Source of the DNA: Streptomyces sp. NBC_00568
GTDB taxonomy: Bacteria > Actinomycetota > Actinomycetes > Streptomycetales > Streptomycetaceae
Direction: 5' to 3'
NCBI RefSeq assembly: GCF_026341855.1
Contig: NZ_JAPENW010000001.1
Span: forward strand, 3,835,001 to 3,899,000
DNA length: 64,000 nucleotides
Every line of letters begins with the position of its first letter. Positions within the stretch are counted from its first letter, which is position 1. Both the position numbers and the translations under genes were made by a program. The notes under the pieces are model-generated. The model was not told where the DNA came from. It ran no database searches and was given only the letters and a program-made list of their open reading frames with translations. Shown in pieces: positions 39,255 through 46,915 of this stretch.

Positions 39255-40243
39255 GCGCGGGCACAGACAGGAACGCGGGCGGAAGCGCGGACGTGGACAG
39301 CACCGCGAACAGGGACGGGAACAGGGACGTGAACGTGAACGGGGACGCGAACGGGGACGCGAACGGGGACGTGAACGGTGACGCCGCCGTGGGGAGTGGC
39401 GCGACGGTGAGCGACAGCCCCGCCGGGCGTCTCCAGGCCCTCTTCGAAGGGCGCCGGCTCACCCCGACCCAGCGGCGCATCGCGCACAGCATGGTGCGGC
39501 GCGCCGCCGACGTGCCGTTCCTGTCCAGCGTCGAACTCGCCGAGCTCGCCGGAGTCAGCCAGCCCTCCGTCACCCGCTTCGCGGTCGCCCTCGGCTTCGA
39601 CGGCTACCCGGCGCTGCGCAAGCACCTGCGCGAGGTCGCGCCCGCCGAACCGGCCACCGACACCACCTCGTACAACGAGTACCAGCAGGCCGTCGAGGCC
39701 GAGATCGAGAACCTCCGTCACCTGGCCGAGGTGCTCGCCGATCCGCGCCCGGTCGCGAGGGCGGGGCGTCTGCTGGCCGCGTCCCGTCCGCTGCCCGTCC
39801 TCGGACTGCGCGCCGCCGCCTCCCAGGCCTACGGCTTCGCCTACTTCGCCGCCAAGGTCCACCCCGACGTACGGCTGCTGCACGAGGGCGGCACGATGCT
39901 CCAGGACCGCGTCGACGCGGCCGTCCGGGCCGGGGCCACCGCCCTGCTGTGCTTCGCGCTGCCCCGGCATCCGCGCGAGGTCGTCGACGCCCTCGGCTAC
40001 GCGAAGGAGGCCGGGCTGACCGTCGTCACGGTCGCCGACTCGGCGTTCGCGCCGGTGGCGAAGGTGTCCGACCTGCTGCTCCCCGCCGCCGTCGGCACCG
40101 GTCTCGCCTTCGACACGGCCTGCGCGCCGATGCTGCTGGGCCGCGTCCTGCTGGAGGCCATGTGCGACGACCTGCCGGACGCGCAGGCGCGGCTGGAGCA
40201 GTTCGACGCGCGGGCCGCGGTGCGGGGACTGTTCGTGGAGTAG
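39251..40243 (+). CDS. RpiR/MurR-family transcriptional regulator (HTH plus SIS)
   Basis: A 330-residue regulator. Residues 1-55 are an unusual low-complexity head made of repeated N-G-D-(A/V) units encoded by 12-bp DNA repeats (about 39330-39390). The helix-turn-helix is about 63-125: LTPTQRRIAHSMV, LSSVELAELAGVSQPSVTRFAVALGFDGYPALRKHL. The SIS domain, which in this family binds phosphosugars, is about 165-300 (PLPVLGLRAAASQAYGFAYFAAKV, ALLCFALPRHPREVV). Its start overlaps the lyase-like gene by four bases (ATGA), so it is likely to control that gene, perhaps through the CTGCAT inverted repeat. The ligand is unknown; in S. coelicolor-type organisms similar genes sit next to this lyase. Confidence 0.88.
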   Translation: MSAGTDRNAGGSADVDSTANRDGNRDVNVNGDANGDANGDVNGDAAVGSGATVSDSPAGRLQALFEGRRLTPTQRRIAHSMVRRAADVPFLSSVELAELAGVSQPSVTRFAVALGFDGYPALRKHLREVAPAEPATDTTSYNEYQQAVEAEIENLRHLAEVLADPRPVARAGRLLAASRPLPVLGLRAAASQAYGFAYFAAKVHPDVRLLHEGGTMLQDRVDAAVRAGATALLCFALPRHPREVVDALGYAKEAGLTVVTVADSAFAPVAKVSDLLLPAAVGTGLAFDTACAPMLLGRVLLEAMCDDLPDAQARLEQFDARAAVRGLFVE

Positions 40244-40420
40244 GCGGGACGCGGGCCGCCGCGCGGGACTGTCCGAGGAGCGGGTGCCGGGTGCGGACTT
40301 CGGCGTTTCTCAGACTCGTCTCACCTTCCGCGGCTAGCCTGCGCGCCCAGAGACACACGGGCGCGGCGGCGGTCGGCGACGGGCCCGTGGACGCGAAGGC
40401 GCTGAGACGGGAGGCAGATC

Positions 40421-40990
40421 GTGGCGCGCGGAGGACAGGGCTTGGCCCGCATGGCCGTCGTGGTGAGGGCCGGAGCCGCACCGCTGTGGTGGTGCGGGGT
40501 GGTGGCCGCCGGAATCGGGGTTCTGGTCCCCGGACTGACCGGGCGCAGGATCGGCGTCCTGGCGGGCGCCGCGCTGTTCATCGTCGCGGCGGCCGTGGTG
40601 GCGTACGGGCGCAGGAAGCGATACGCCGCCCTGGTCCGCTCCGCCGACCACGCCGGTAAGCACGATGTGCTCCAGGACCGTGCCGTGACGCTTCGCAACT
40701 GGCGCCGGGGCCACCGCTGGTGGCTCCTCCTCGCGTTCGCGGCCGCGCTGGGCAGCTCGTTCGCCGTGCCCGCCGCGGGCGGCATGCTGCTAGCCGGCGC
40801 GGGCGTCGGACTGTGGCTGAAGGCCCGTCGGCTCGGGCGGCTCGAACATGCCGAGCAGGCGCTGATCTGGGTGCGCGTCGACTGGCTGGGCCCGCGTGCC
40901 GGTGCCCCCGTGGGCAAGCCGGTCCGGGCCGTCCGGGCCACCGGAGTGGCAGCGGGCGACGCCGCGCCCGGTGGGGCGCGGCGTCGCTGA
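40421..40990 (+). CDS. Integral membrane protein of unknown function
   Basis: A 189-residue protein with four hydrophobic segments in two pairs: about 18-36 (PLWWCGVVAAGIGVLVPG), 42-61, 100-116 (WWLLLAFAAALGSSFAV) and 117-132, separated by a basic loop (GRRKRYAALVRSADHAGKHDVLQDRAVTLRNWRRGHR). The C-terminal 55 residues are cytoplasmic and end Ala/Gly/Arg-rich. GGGAGG precedes the GTG. A TAGCCT hexamer near 40335 is a possible -10. I do not recognise a family. It converges on the roadblock operon with only 11 bp between the stops. Confidence 0.7.
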   Translation: MARGGQGLARMAVVVRAGAAPLWWCGVVAAGIGVLVPGLTGRRIGVLAGAALFIVAAAVVAYGRRKRYAALVRSADHAGKHDVLQDRAVTLRNWRRGHRWWLLLAFAAALGSSFAVPAAGGMLLAGAGVGLWLKARRLGRLEHAEQALIWVRVDWLGPRAGAPVGKPVRAVRATGVAAGDAAPGGARRR

Positions 40991-41001
40991 CCGGGCCGGA
41001 A

Positions 41002-41376
41002 CTAAACCTCCAGGTCGGCCTCGATCCTCTTCAGTTGGTGTCGGGCCATCGCCAGGTTGGCGCGCTTCTGGTCGAGCACCAGGTACAGGAACAGGCCGTT
41101 TCCGCCACGCCCCTTGATCAGCCGGATCAGGTGGTACTGGTCGGAGAGCGTGATCAGGATGTCCTCGATGTCGCCCTTCAGCCCCAGGTGCTCCATGGTC
41201 CGGAGTTTGGCCCGGACGACGTCGGTGTTGCCGGCGGCCGCGACGGTGAGGTCGAATCCCTTGCTGCCACCGATCGTGCCCAGCGCCATTCCGCTGGTGT
41301 AGTCGACGAGGGCGGCTCCGGTCGCGCCCTCGATGGACGCCAGTGCCTCTTTGAGCGCGGTCTCGGTGTTCGTCAT
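41002..41376 (-). CDS. Roadblock/LC7-like protein, paralogue of the protein at 42783
   Basis: A 124-residue protein with the alpha-beta-beta-alpha-beta-beta-beta-alpha outline of roadblock/LC7 domains: LKEALASIEGATGAALVDYTSGMALGTIGG, then IEDILITLSDQYHLIRLIKG and LFLYLVLDQKRANLAMARHQLKRIEADL. In bacteria such small proteins (MglB type) regulate Ras-like GTPases or form homodimer scaffolds. This is the last gene of a four-gene leftward operon, 14 bp after the preceding stop, with AAGGAG upstream. It shares the phrases (A/S)(A/V)(L/V)VD(Y/W)TSG(M/L)ALGT(I/V)G with the first gene of the operon, so the two arose by duplication. No GTPase gene is adjacent. Confidence 0.8.
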   Translation of the reverse strand: MTNTETALKEALASIEGATGAALVDYTSGMALGTIGGSKGFDLTVAAAGNTDVVRAKLRTMEHLGLKGDIEDILITLSDQYHLIRLIKGRGGNGLFLYLVLDQKRANLAMARHQLKRIEADLEV

Positions 41377-41390
41377 GGTGCGTTGCTCCT

Positions 41391-41909
41391 TCAACTCTCG
41401 GATGTTCTCGGGTGGTTGGTGGCAGGGGTAGAGGTGGTGCGCGCGGCGGCGGTGCCCCGCGCGGTGCGAGTGCGTGAAGTACCCGACGTGGTTTTCGCGG
41501 GTGTCTTGGGCGGCTCGGCGACCGGCTCGCCGCGTGCCGTGGCGGCGTCGACGAGCTCGCCGATCCGGGTGCTGGAACGCCGCCCCTCCAGGTGCAGCCG
41601 GCCGACATTGACACGGTCCTGGGCCAGCAGCGTCAGGACGGCGGAGCCGCCTGCCGCGTAGGTCGCCACGTAGCCGTGCACGCCGCGTACCAGCAGCTCA
41701 CGCAGGTCGCCGTGCCCGGTGGACTCGGCCATGCGGATGGCGACCCCCAGGGCGGCCGCGGTGAGCGCGGCCAGGCCGTCCGGCTCCACACCGGGCGTGT
41801 CGTGGGCGAGGACGAGACCGTCGGCGCTGGCCGCGAGCGCTCCGGTCAGCTGGGGCACACGGGCCCTCAACCGATGGAGTTCGTCGAGGACTTCGGGCTC
41901 CGCCGCCAT
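41391..41909 (-). CDS. Roadblock/LC7-domain protein with basic tail
   Basis: A 172-residue protein. Residues 1-115 have the roadblock outline: EVLDELHRLRARVPQLTGALAASADGLVLAHDTPGVEPDGLAALTAAALGVAIRMAESTG, then ELLVRGVHGYVATYAAGGSAVLTLLAQDRVNVGRLHLEGR. This is the DglVla type common beside actinobacterial conservons. The last 50 residues are a Thr/Ala/Arg/Pro-rich, probably disordered tail. The ATG at 41909 has GAGAGGAG seven bases upstream; a GTG at 41951 is possible and would add 14 residues. It is third in the operon. Unlike conservon members, it has no neighbouring sensor kinase, DUF742 protein or GTPase. Confidence 0.8.
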   Translation of the reverse strand: MAAEPEVLDELHRLRARVPQLTGALAASADGLVLAHDTPGVEPDGLAALTAAALGVAIRMAESTGHGDLRELLVRGVHGYVATYAAGGSAVLTLLAQDRVNVGRLHLEGRRSSTRIGELVDAATARGEPVAEPPKTPAKTTSGTSRTRTARGTAAARTTSTPATNHPRTSES

Positions 41910-41973
41910 CAGCAGTCTCCTCTCGGCACGCTGTCGTAGCGCGCGGATCACAAGGCCTCCCGCGGGTTGGGAC

Positions 41974-42786
41974 TCACAAGGCCTCCAGCGCGTCTCTGAG
42001 TCGTCGCAGCAACGCGACGTCGGGATCGGCGGAGGTCTGGGTGAGCACGCTGGGAGGGGGAAGCGGCTGCGGCGCGGGCGCGGCCGTCACGAGCCCGGCG
42101 GCGGCGAGTCGGCGCAGGTCGACGAGCGTGTGGAAGGCGGGCCGCCCCAGCGCGAGGGAGACGTCCGCCGCCGTGCGAACGCCGTCCACCCGGCCGAGGA
42201 CGGCCTCCTGGCGCTGCGGCACCGTCGGCCCCGCGGTGAGCGAGGCACGCCGCAGCGGTGCGGTGTCGGTCGCGGGGTCGGGCCATATGCGGTGCAGCAG
42301 TTCGCGCCGGCGCACCGTCTCGCGCTCCAGCGCGGCCACCGTCACGGGGCGGAGGGGGCCGAACCAGTGCGCGGCGCCGTACCGGAAGCGGGTCGGGGTG
42401 CTGCTCGGTCCGAGGACGAAGTACGCCGCGTCGTACAGCGAGCCGAGGTGGCACAGCTCGAGCGCGCCCTCCGCTATCCGCCCGCTGTCGATCAGGAACC
42501 GGCCGACCCGGCGGCGTGCTCCGGCCGCGGCGACCGCCTCCCGCCACACCTCGGCGTCCAGCACCCCGCGGACGGAGAACAGGACGTCGAGTCCGGGCGT
42601 GGCCGGGCTCTCGGCGTGCACCACCTCGCCGTCGGCGAGGTAGAGGGTGCCGCGCTCGCGGATGAGGACGCCGGTGGCCCGCTCGTCGGCGAGCCGGCTG
42701 AGCATCGGAGAGGCGCCGGCGGCTGCGCTCGGCGCCCTGTCCCGGACCGGGAGCCGGGGCGGGGGAGGTGTTCTGACCGTCGTCAT
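41974..42786 (-). CDS. PATAN/DUF4388-like regulatory protein
   Basis: A 270-residue protein. Residues about 25-120 match the PATAN/DUF4388 pattern: short helix, ATGVLIRERGTLYLADGEVVHAESPATPGLDVLFSVRG, then VGRFLIDSGRIAEGALELCHLGSLYDAAYFVLG, which recurs in response-regulator-linked proteins such as PatA. The C-terminal half (about 165-270) is helical and suggests a winged helix or protein-binding region: QEAVLGRVDGVRTAADVSLALGRPAFHTLVDLRRLAAAGLV. The ATG overlaps the stop of the upstream roadblock gene by four bases (ATGA), so they are co-translated. Family assignment is by pattern only; DNA binding is not shown. Confidence 0.65.
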   Translation of the reverse strand: MTTVRTPPPPRLPVRDRAPSAAAGASPMLSRLADERATGVLIRERGTLYLADGEVVHAESPATPGLDVLFSVRGVLDAEVWREAVAAAGARRRVGRFLIDSGRIAEGALELCHLGSLYDAAYFVLGPSSTPTRFRYGAAHWFGPLRPVTVAALERETVRRRELLHRIWPDPATDTAPLRRASLTAGPTVPQRQEAVLGRVDGVRTAADVSLALGRPAFHTLVDLRRLAAAGLVTAAPAPQPLPPPSVLTQTSADPDVALLRRLRDALEAL

Positions 42787-43190
42787 ACGAGCACCAGCCG
42801 TCCGGCCATCTCGCCGAGCCGGATGCGTGCCAGGGCGAGATTGCCGTCCGAGCGGCCCAGCCACAGGTGCAGGAACACGCTGCTGTCGAAGGTGGTCCGG
42901 ACGAACCGCAGGACGTGATAGCTGTCGCGGTTGCTGATGATCAAGTCCTCGATGGGGGTCTCCTGGTCGGACCACTCGGACCAGTCGGAGCCGTCCTTCG
43001 GGGCGAACGAGCGGTTCTCCGCGGCGAGCCGGGCCAGCTCGGCGGCCTCCGCCGCGGTCGTCTCGTGGTCGTCGCCCGGTGCGTCACCGACCGTGCCCAG
43101 GGCCAGGCCGCTGGTCCAGTCGACCACCGAGGCACCCCGCGCACCGGGCAGTGTCATGGCTTCCAGTAGGCACTCGTCGATTCCGGGCAC
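42783..43190 (-). CDS. Roadblock/LC7-like protein, first gene of the PATAN/roadblock operon
   Basis: A 135-residue protein similar to the one at 41002: MTLPGARGASVVDWTSGLALGTVGD, then an acidic insertion (about 45-75, with SDWSEWSDQE) absent from the paralogue, then IEDLIISNRDSYHVLRFVR and FLHLWLGRSDGNLALARIRLGEMAGRLV. It has no membrane segment. The start codon at 43190 (GTG) follows GGGAGGGGAG-type sequence. A promoter probably lies within 43191-43330. It is the most 5' gene in the operon and is translationally coupled to the PATAN-like gene. Confidence 0.75.
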   Translation of the reverse strand: MPGIDECLLEAMTLPGARGASVVDWTSGLALGTVGDAPGDDHETTAAEAAELARLAAENRSFAPKDGSDWSEWSDQETPIEDLIISNRDSYHVLRFVRTTFDSSVFLHLWLGRSDGNLALARIRLGEMAGRLVLV

Positions 43191-43475
43191 CGTGTCTCCC
43201 CTCCCGCCAAGGGTTCGGCCGAGTGACGCCGAAGTTACGCACTGTGTGCGCGGGAGGGGAGTGATCGGGCATTTTCCTGTGGAACATGCCCCTGATGGCT
43301 AAGGTGGGTCAACTGACCACATTTTCCGGCGTGCGGAATCCACCGGTGGCCGATTCGTGCTGCCCCGGGGTGCGCGGCAGGGGCGCCGACAAGTGCGCTG
43401 GGGCGCACGCGGCATTCGGATGCGCCCCAGGCCCCCGGGCGGGCCTCCTGCCCGTCCCCGGAGCGCCGGCGGTGG
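43191..43475 (-). promoter_or_regulatory. Upstream region of the roadblock operon
   Basis: No gene is supported. On the minus strand TTGACC (near 43311) and CATGTT (near 43288) are spaced about 18 bases. GGTCA-AC-TGACC (43307-43318) overlaps the -35 as a small inverted repeat, an operator candidate. Confidence 0.4.
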
Positions 43476-45134
43476 CTACAGCGCGGTGAGCGACGGCCCG
43501 TGTGCGCCGCCCGACTCCGCGACGATCTCGTCGAGCGTCTGCGGCTCCCGTACGACCGCGAAACGCACGCCGGCCGCGCCGTCACCGGCCGGTGCGAAGC
43601 CGTAGATGCCGGGCCGGGCGAGGGAGTTGTACGCGTAGTGGTGGGCGAAGTAGTACGCGCCGGTGTCCAGCGCGGCCACGTGGTCGCCCTGTTCGAGCAG
43701 CGGCAGCGCGCGGCCCTTCGCGAGCAGGTCGCCCGCGAAGCAGGCGGGGCCCGCGACGTCCTGGACGACGTCCGGCCCGGTCCTGGGGCGGCCCTTCGCG
43801 TCGTACGCGGCGATCCGCAGCGGCCAGGCCTCCGGCGCGTACACCGTGCGGGCCGCCACCTGCACCCCCGCGTGGGTGACCGCGACCGCCCGGCCCCCGG
43901 CGGACTTCGCGTACTCGACCCGCGCCAGTACCGTCCCGTGCTTGGCGAGCAGTGACCGCCCGAACTCGGTGACCAGTCCGTACCGCCCGTCGAACAGTCC
44001 CGGCACCACCTCCGAGAGCAGCCGCGCGTACTGCGCGTACGTCGGGGCCGTCGCGTCGGAGCCGAAGTCGACCGGCAGTCCGCCGCCGATGTCGATCGTG
44101 TCGACCTGCCGCCGCCCGGCCTGCCGGTTGATCTCCTCCGCCAGCGCGTACGTCTCCGCCACGCCCTGTGCCATGAGGGAGAGGGGCATGCCCTGCGAGC
44201 CCGAGTGCGCGTGCAGCCGGGTCAGCCAGGGGCGGTCGGCGTACGCCCGCACGATCCACGCGCGGGCCCCCTCGTCCCGTAGCGCGACCCCGAACTTGGA
44301 GGTCGCCGTGGCCGTCGACAGTGCCTCGATCGAACCCCCGCCGACCTGCGGGTTCACCCGGAGCCCGATGGGGGAGCTGGTGACCGCCGAGCGCACCATG
44401 GCGTCGATGCGGTCCAGCTCCTGCGGATTGTCCGCGTTGACCGCGATGCCCAGCGCCAGCGCCTCGCGCAGTTCGCCGGGCGTCTTGGCGGGCGAGTCGA
44501 GCACGGTCAGGGCGGGCGGTATCCCGGCCGCCCGGGCCAGCGCGAGTTCTCCGGGGCTCGCCACCTCCGCGCCGATGCCCTGCTCGCGCAGCAGCCGCAG
44601 TACGGGCACCAGGGGTGTCGCCTTCACCGCGAAGGCGTGCAGCACGGGAGTGCCGGGAGCGGTCACCGCGTCGAAGGCTCCGCGCAGCGCGGCGGCCGAG
44701 GCCCGGATGCCGGGGACGTCGAGGAGCGCGACGATGGGGTGATCCGGGGTGAGGAGGCCCTGCTCCACGGCGGCACGCACGGCGTCGTCCCGCCGGGAGA
44801 CCCGCTCGGAGTCCGGCTCGCCCCCGCTCGCGTCCACCACCCGGCCCCCGCCTGCCGTCCGGCCCCTGCCCGCTGTCCCGCCGCCGTCCGCCGTGGCCCC
44901 GGCCCCGTCCGTCGTCCCGCCGCCGCTCGCCGTCGTCCCGGCCCCGTCCGTCGTCCCGCCGCCGCCCACCGTGGTCTCGCCCCCGTCCGTCGTCCCGCCC
45001 CCGTTCGCCGTCGTCCCGTCCCCATGTGCCGTCGAGTCGCCCGAAGGCCTCCCCGAAGCCCCTGCCGAAGACATCGCAGCCCCGCTCGCCCCGTCGCCCG
45101 CCGGATCCCCTGCCCTGTCCATGTCTGCGCCCAT
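43476..45134 (-). CDS. Diaminopimelate/ornithine-type PLP decarboxylase with repeat-encoded N-terminal extension
   Basis: A 552-residue protein. From about 112 it is a fold-III PLP decarboxylase (LysA-like): VLHAFAVKATPLVPVLRLL with Lys171, GAEVASPGELALARAAGI, LRVNPQVGGG, RLHAHSGSQGM, IDIGGGLPVDFG and AGPACFAGDLL ... DTGAYYFAHHYAYNS. The substrate is not certain; the biosynthetic lysA usually lies elsewhere in Streptomyces. Residues 41-92 are four copies of a 13-residue Gly/Thr unit (GTT..GGGTTDG.) encoded by 39-bp DNA repeats. The start is uncertain because the low-complexity part may be partly untranslated. It is divergent from the hut operon. Confidence 0.8.
   Translation of the reverse strand: MGADMDRAGDPAGDGASGAAMSSAGASGRPSGDSTAHGDGTTANGGGTTDGGETTVGGGGTTDGAGTTASGGGTTDGAGATADGGGTAGRGRTAGGGRVVDASGGEPDSERVSRRDDAVRAAVEQGLLTPDHPIVALLDVPGIRASAAALRGAFDAVTAPGTPVLHAFAVKATPLVPVLRLLREQGIGAEVASPGELALARAAGIPPALTVLDSPAKTPGELREALALGIAVNADNPQELDRIDAMVRSAVTSSPIGLRVNPQVGGGSIEALSTATATSKFGVALRDEGARAWIVRAYADRPWLTRLHAHSGSQGMPLSLMAQGVAETYALAEEINRQAGRRQVDTIDIGGGLPVDFGSDATAPTYAQYARLLSEVVPGLFDGRYGLVTEFGRSLLAKHGTVLARVEYAKSAGGRAVAVTHAGVQVAARTVYAPEAWPLRIAAYDAKGRPRTGPDVVQDVAGPACFAGDLLAKGRALPLLEQGDHVAALDTGAYYFAHHYAYNSLARPGIYGFAPAGDGAAGVRFAVVREPQTLDEIVAESGGAHGPSLTAL
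44868..45023. repeat. 39-bp tandem repeat within the PLP decarboxylase gene
   Basis: GTCCGTCGTCCCGCC recurs at 44907, 44946 and 44985, exactly 39 bp apart, with a diverged unit on the left. It encodes a 13-residue Gly/Thr repeat. Confidence 0.85.
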
Positions 45135-45179
45135 GCATCCCAGCCAAACATCCGTGAGGAGCGCGCGCGGGCCCGTGCA

Positions 45180-45215
45180 TCTATTGACTAGCTCTATTCA
45201 AAGAGTCAGGATGTG
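45180..45215 (+). promoter_or_regulatory. hut operon promoter/operator region
   Basis: Unusually A/T-rich for the window. TTGACT (45185-45190) could be a -35, and its TGACT pairs with AGTCA at 45205-45209 as an inverted repeat. Nearby CTATTGA and CTATTCA form a short direct repeat. This is probably the binding place of the hut regulator. Confidence 0.45.
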
Positions 45216-45250
45216 AATATCTGAAGCAACAGTCCGCTAGGAGGCAGACC

Positions 45251-46915
45251 ATGTCAGGACCCCGCCCCGTCCGAGCGCCGCGCGGTACGGAACTGAGCGC
45301 CCTGGGATGGCAGCAGGAAGCCGCCCTTCGGATGCTGCAGAACAACCTCGACCCCGAGGTCGCCGAGCACCCCGACAAGCTCGTCGTCTACGGCGGCACC
45401 GGCAAGGCCGCCCGCGACTGGCGCTCCTTCGACGCCATGGTCCGCACGCTGCGCACGCTCAAGCAGGACGAGACGATGCTCGTCCAGTCCGGCCGCCCCG
45501 TCGGTGTCATGCAGACCCACGAGTGGGCCCCGCGCGTCCTCATCGCCAACTCCAACCTGGTCGGCGACTGGGCCAACTGGGAGGAGTTCCGGCGCCTGGA
45601 GCAGCTCGGCCTCACCATGTACGGCCAGATGACCGCCGGTTCCTGGATCTACATCGGCACCCAGGGCATCCTCCAGGGCACCTACGAGACCTTCTCCGCC
45701 GTCGCCGCCAAGAAGTTCGGCGGCACGCTCGCCGGGACGATCACGCTGACCGCCGGCCTCGGCGGCATGGGCGGCGCCCAGCCGCTCGCCGTGACGATGA
45801 ACGACGGCGTCGCGATCTGCATCGACGTCGACCCGCGTGCCATCGAGCGCAGGATCGAGCACCGCTACCTGGACGTGCGGGCCGACTCCCTGGAGCACGC
45901 CCTCCAGCTCGCCGTCGAGGCCCGCGACCAGCGCAAGCCGCTCTCCATCGGCCTGCTCGGAAACGCCGCCGAGCTGCTGCCCCGCATGCTCGCCGAGGGC
46001 GCCCCCATCGACATCGTGACCGACCAGACCTCGGCCCACGACCCGCTCGCCTACCTCCCCGTCGGCATCGACTTCGACGACATGGCCGACGCGGCCGCCA
46101 AGGACCCGGCGGGCTTCACCACCCGCGCCCGGGAGTCCATGGCCAAGCACGTCGAGGCCATGGTCGGCTTCATGGACGCCGGCGCCGAGGTCTTCGACTA
46201 CGGCAACTCCATCCGCGGAGAGGCCCAGCTCGCCGGGTACGACCGCGCCTTCGCCTTCCCCGGCTTCGTCCCCGCCTACATCCGCCCGCTCTTCTCCGAG
46301 GGCAAGGGCCCCTTCCGCTGGGCGGCCCTGTCCGGCGAGGCCTCCGACATCCACAAGACGGACAAGGCGATCCTCGACCTCTTCCCGGAGAACGAGTCCC
46401 TGCACCGCTGGATCAAGCTGGCCGGCGAGCGCGTCCACTTCCAGGGTCTGCCCGCCCGTATCTGCTGGCTCGGCTACGGCGAGCGCGACAAGGCCGGCGA
46501 GCGCTTCAACGACATGGTGGCCTCCGGTGAACTCGCCGCCCCCCTCGCCATCGGCCGCGACCACCTCGACTGCGGCTCCGTCGCCTCCCCGTACCGCGAG
46601 ACCGAGGCCATGCTCGACGGCTCCGACGCGATCGCCGACTGGCCGCTGCTGAACGCCATGGTGAACGTCGCCTCCGGCGCCTCCTGGGTCTCCATCCACC
46701 ACGGCGGCGGCGTCGGCATGGGCCGCTCCATCCACGCGGGCCAGGTCTCCGTCGCCGACGGCACCAAGCTCGCCGGCGAGAAGATCCGCCGCGTCCTGAC
46801 GAACGACCCCGGCATGGGCGTCATCCGTCACGTCGACGCCGGCTACGACATCGCCGAGTCCGTCGCGGACGAGCGCGGTGTGCGCATCCCGATGCGCGAA
46901 GGTGACGACGCGTGA
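45251..46915 (+). CDS. hutU: Urocanate hydratase
   Basis: A 554-residue cytosolic, NAD-dependent enzyme turning urocanate into imidazolonepropionate, the second step of histidine breakdown. Typical segments: NNLDPEVAEHPDKLVVYGGTGKAARDW, PVGVMQTHEWAPRVLIANSNLVGDWANWEEF, TAGSWIYIGTQGILQGTYET, GGMGGAQPLAVTMN, and DHLDCGSVASPYRETEAM holding the catalytic region. AGGAGG stands six bases before the ATG. It heads an operon of four genes with four-base overlaps between the first three. Histidase (hutH) for the first step is not in the window. Confidence 0.97.
   Translation: MSGPRPVRAPRGTELSALGWQQEAALRMLQNNLDPEVAEHPDKLVVYGGTGKAARDWRSFDAMVRTLRTLKQDETMLVQSGRPVGVMQTHEWAPRVLIANSNLVGDWANWEEFRRLEQLGLTMYGQMTAGSWIYIGTQGILQGTYETFSAVAAKKFGGTLAGTITLTAGLGGMGGAQPLAVTMNDGVAICIDVDPRAIERRIEHRYLDVRADSLEHALQLAVEARDQRKPLSIGLLGNAAELLPRMLAEGAPIDIVTDQTSAHDPLAYLPVGIDFDDMADAAAKDPAGFTTRARESMAKHVEAMVGFMDAGAEVFDYGNSIRGEAQLAGYDRAFAFPGFVPAYIRPLFSEGKGPFRWAALSGEASDIHKTDKAILDLFPENESLHRWIKLAGERVHFQGLPARICWLGYGERDKAGERFNDMVASGELAAPLAIGRDHLDCGSVASPYRETEAMLDGSDAIADWPLLNAMVNVASGASWVSIHHGGGVGMGRSIHAGQVSVADGTKLAGEKIRRVLTNDPGMGVIRHVDAGYDIAESVADERGVRIPMREGDDA

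Noticed and set aside
43582..45180. Alternative long frame opposite or shifted to the PLP decarboxylase
   Set aside because: Arg/Gly/Ala-only peptide; the decarboxylase frame contains all PLP motifs.
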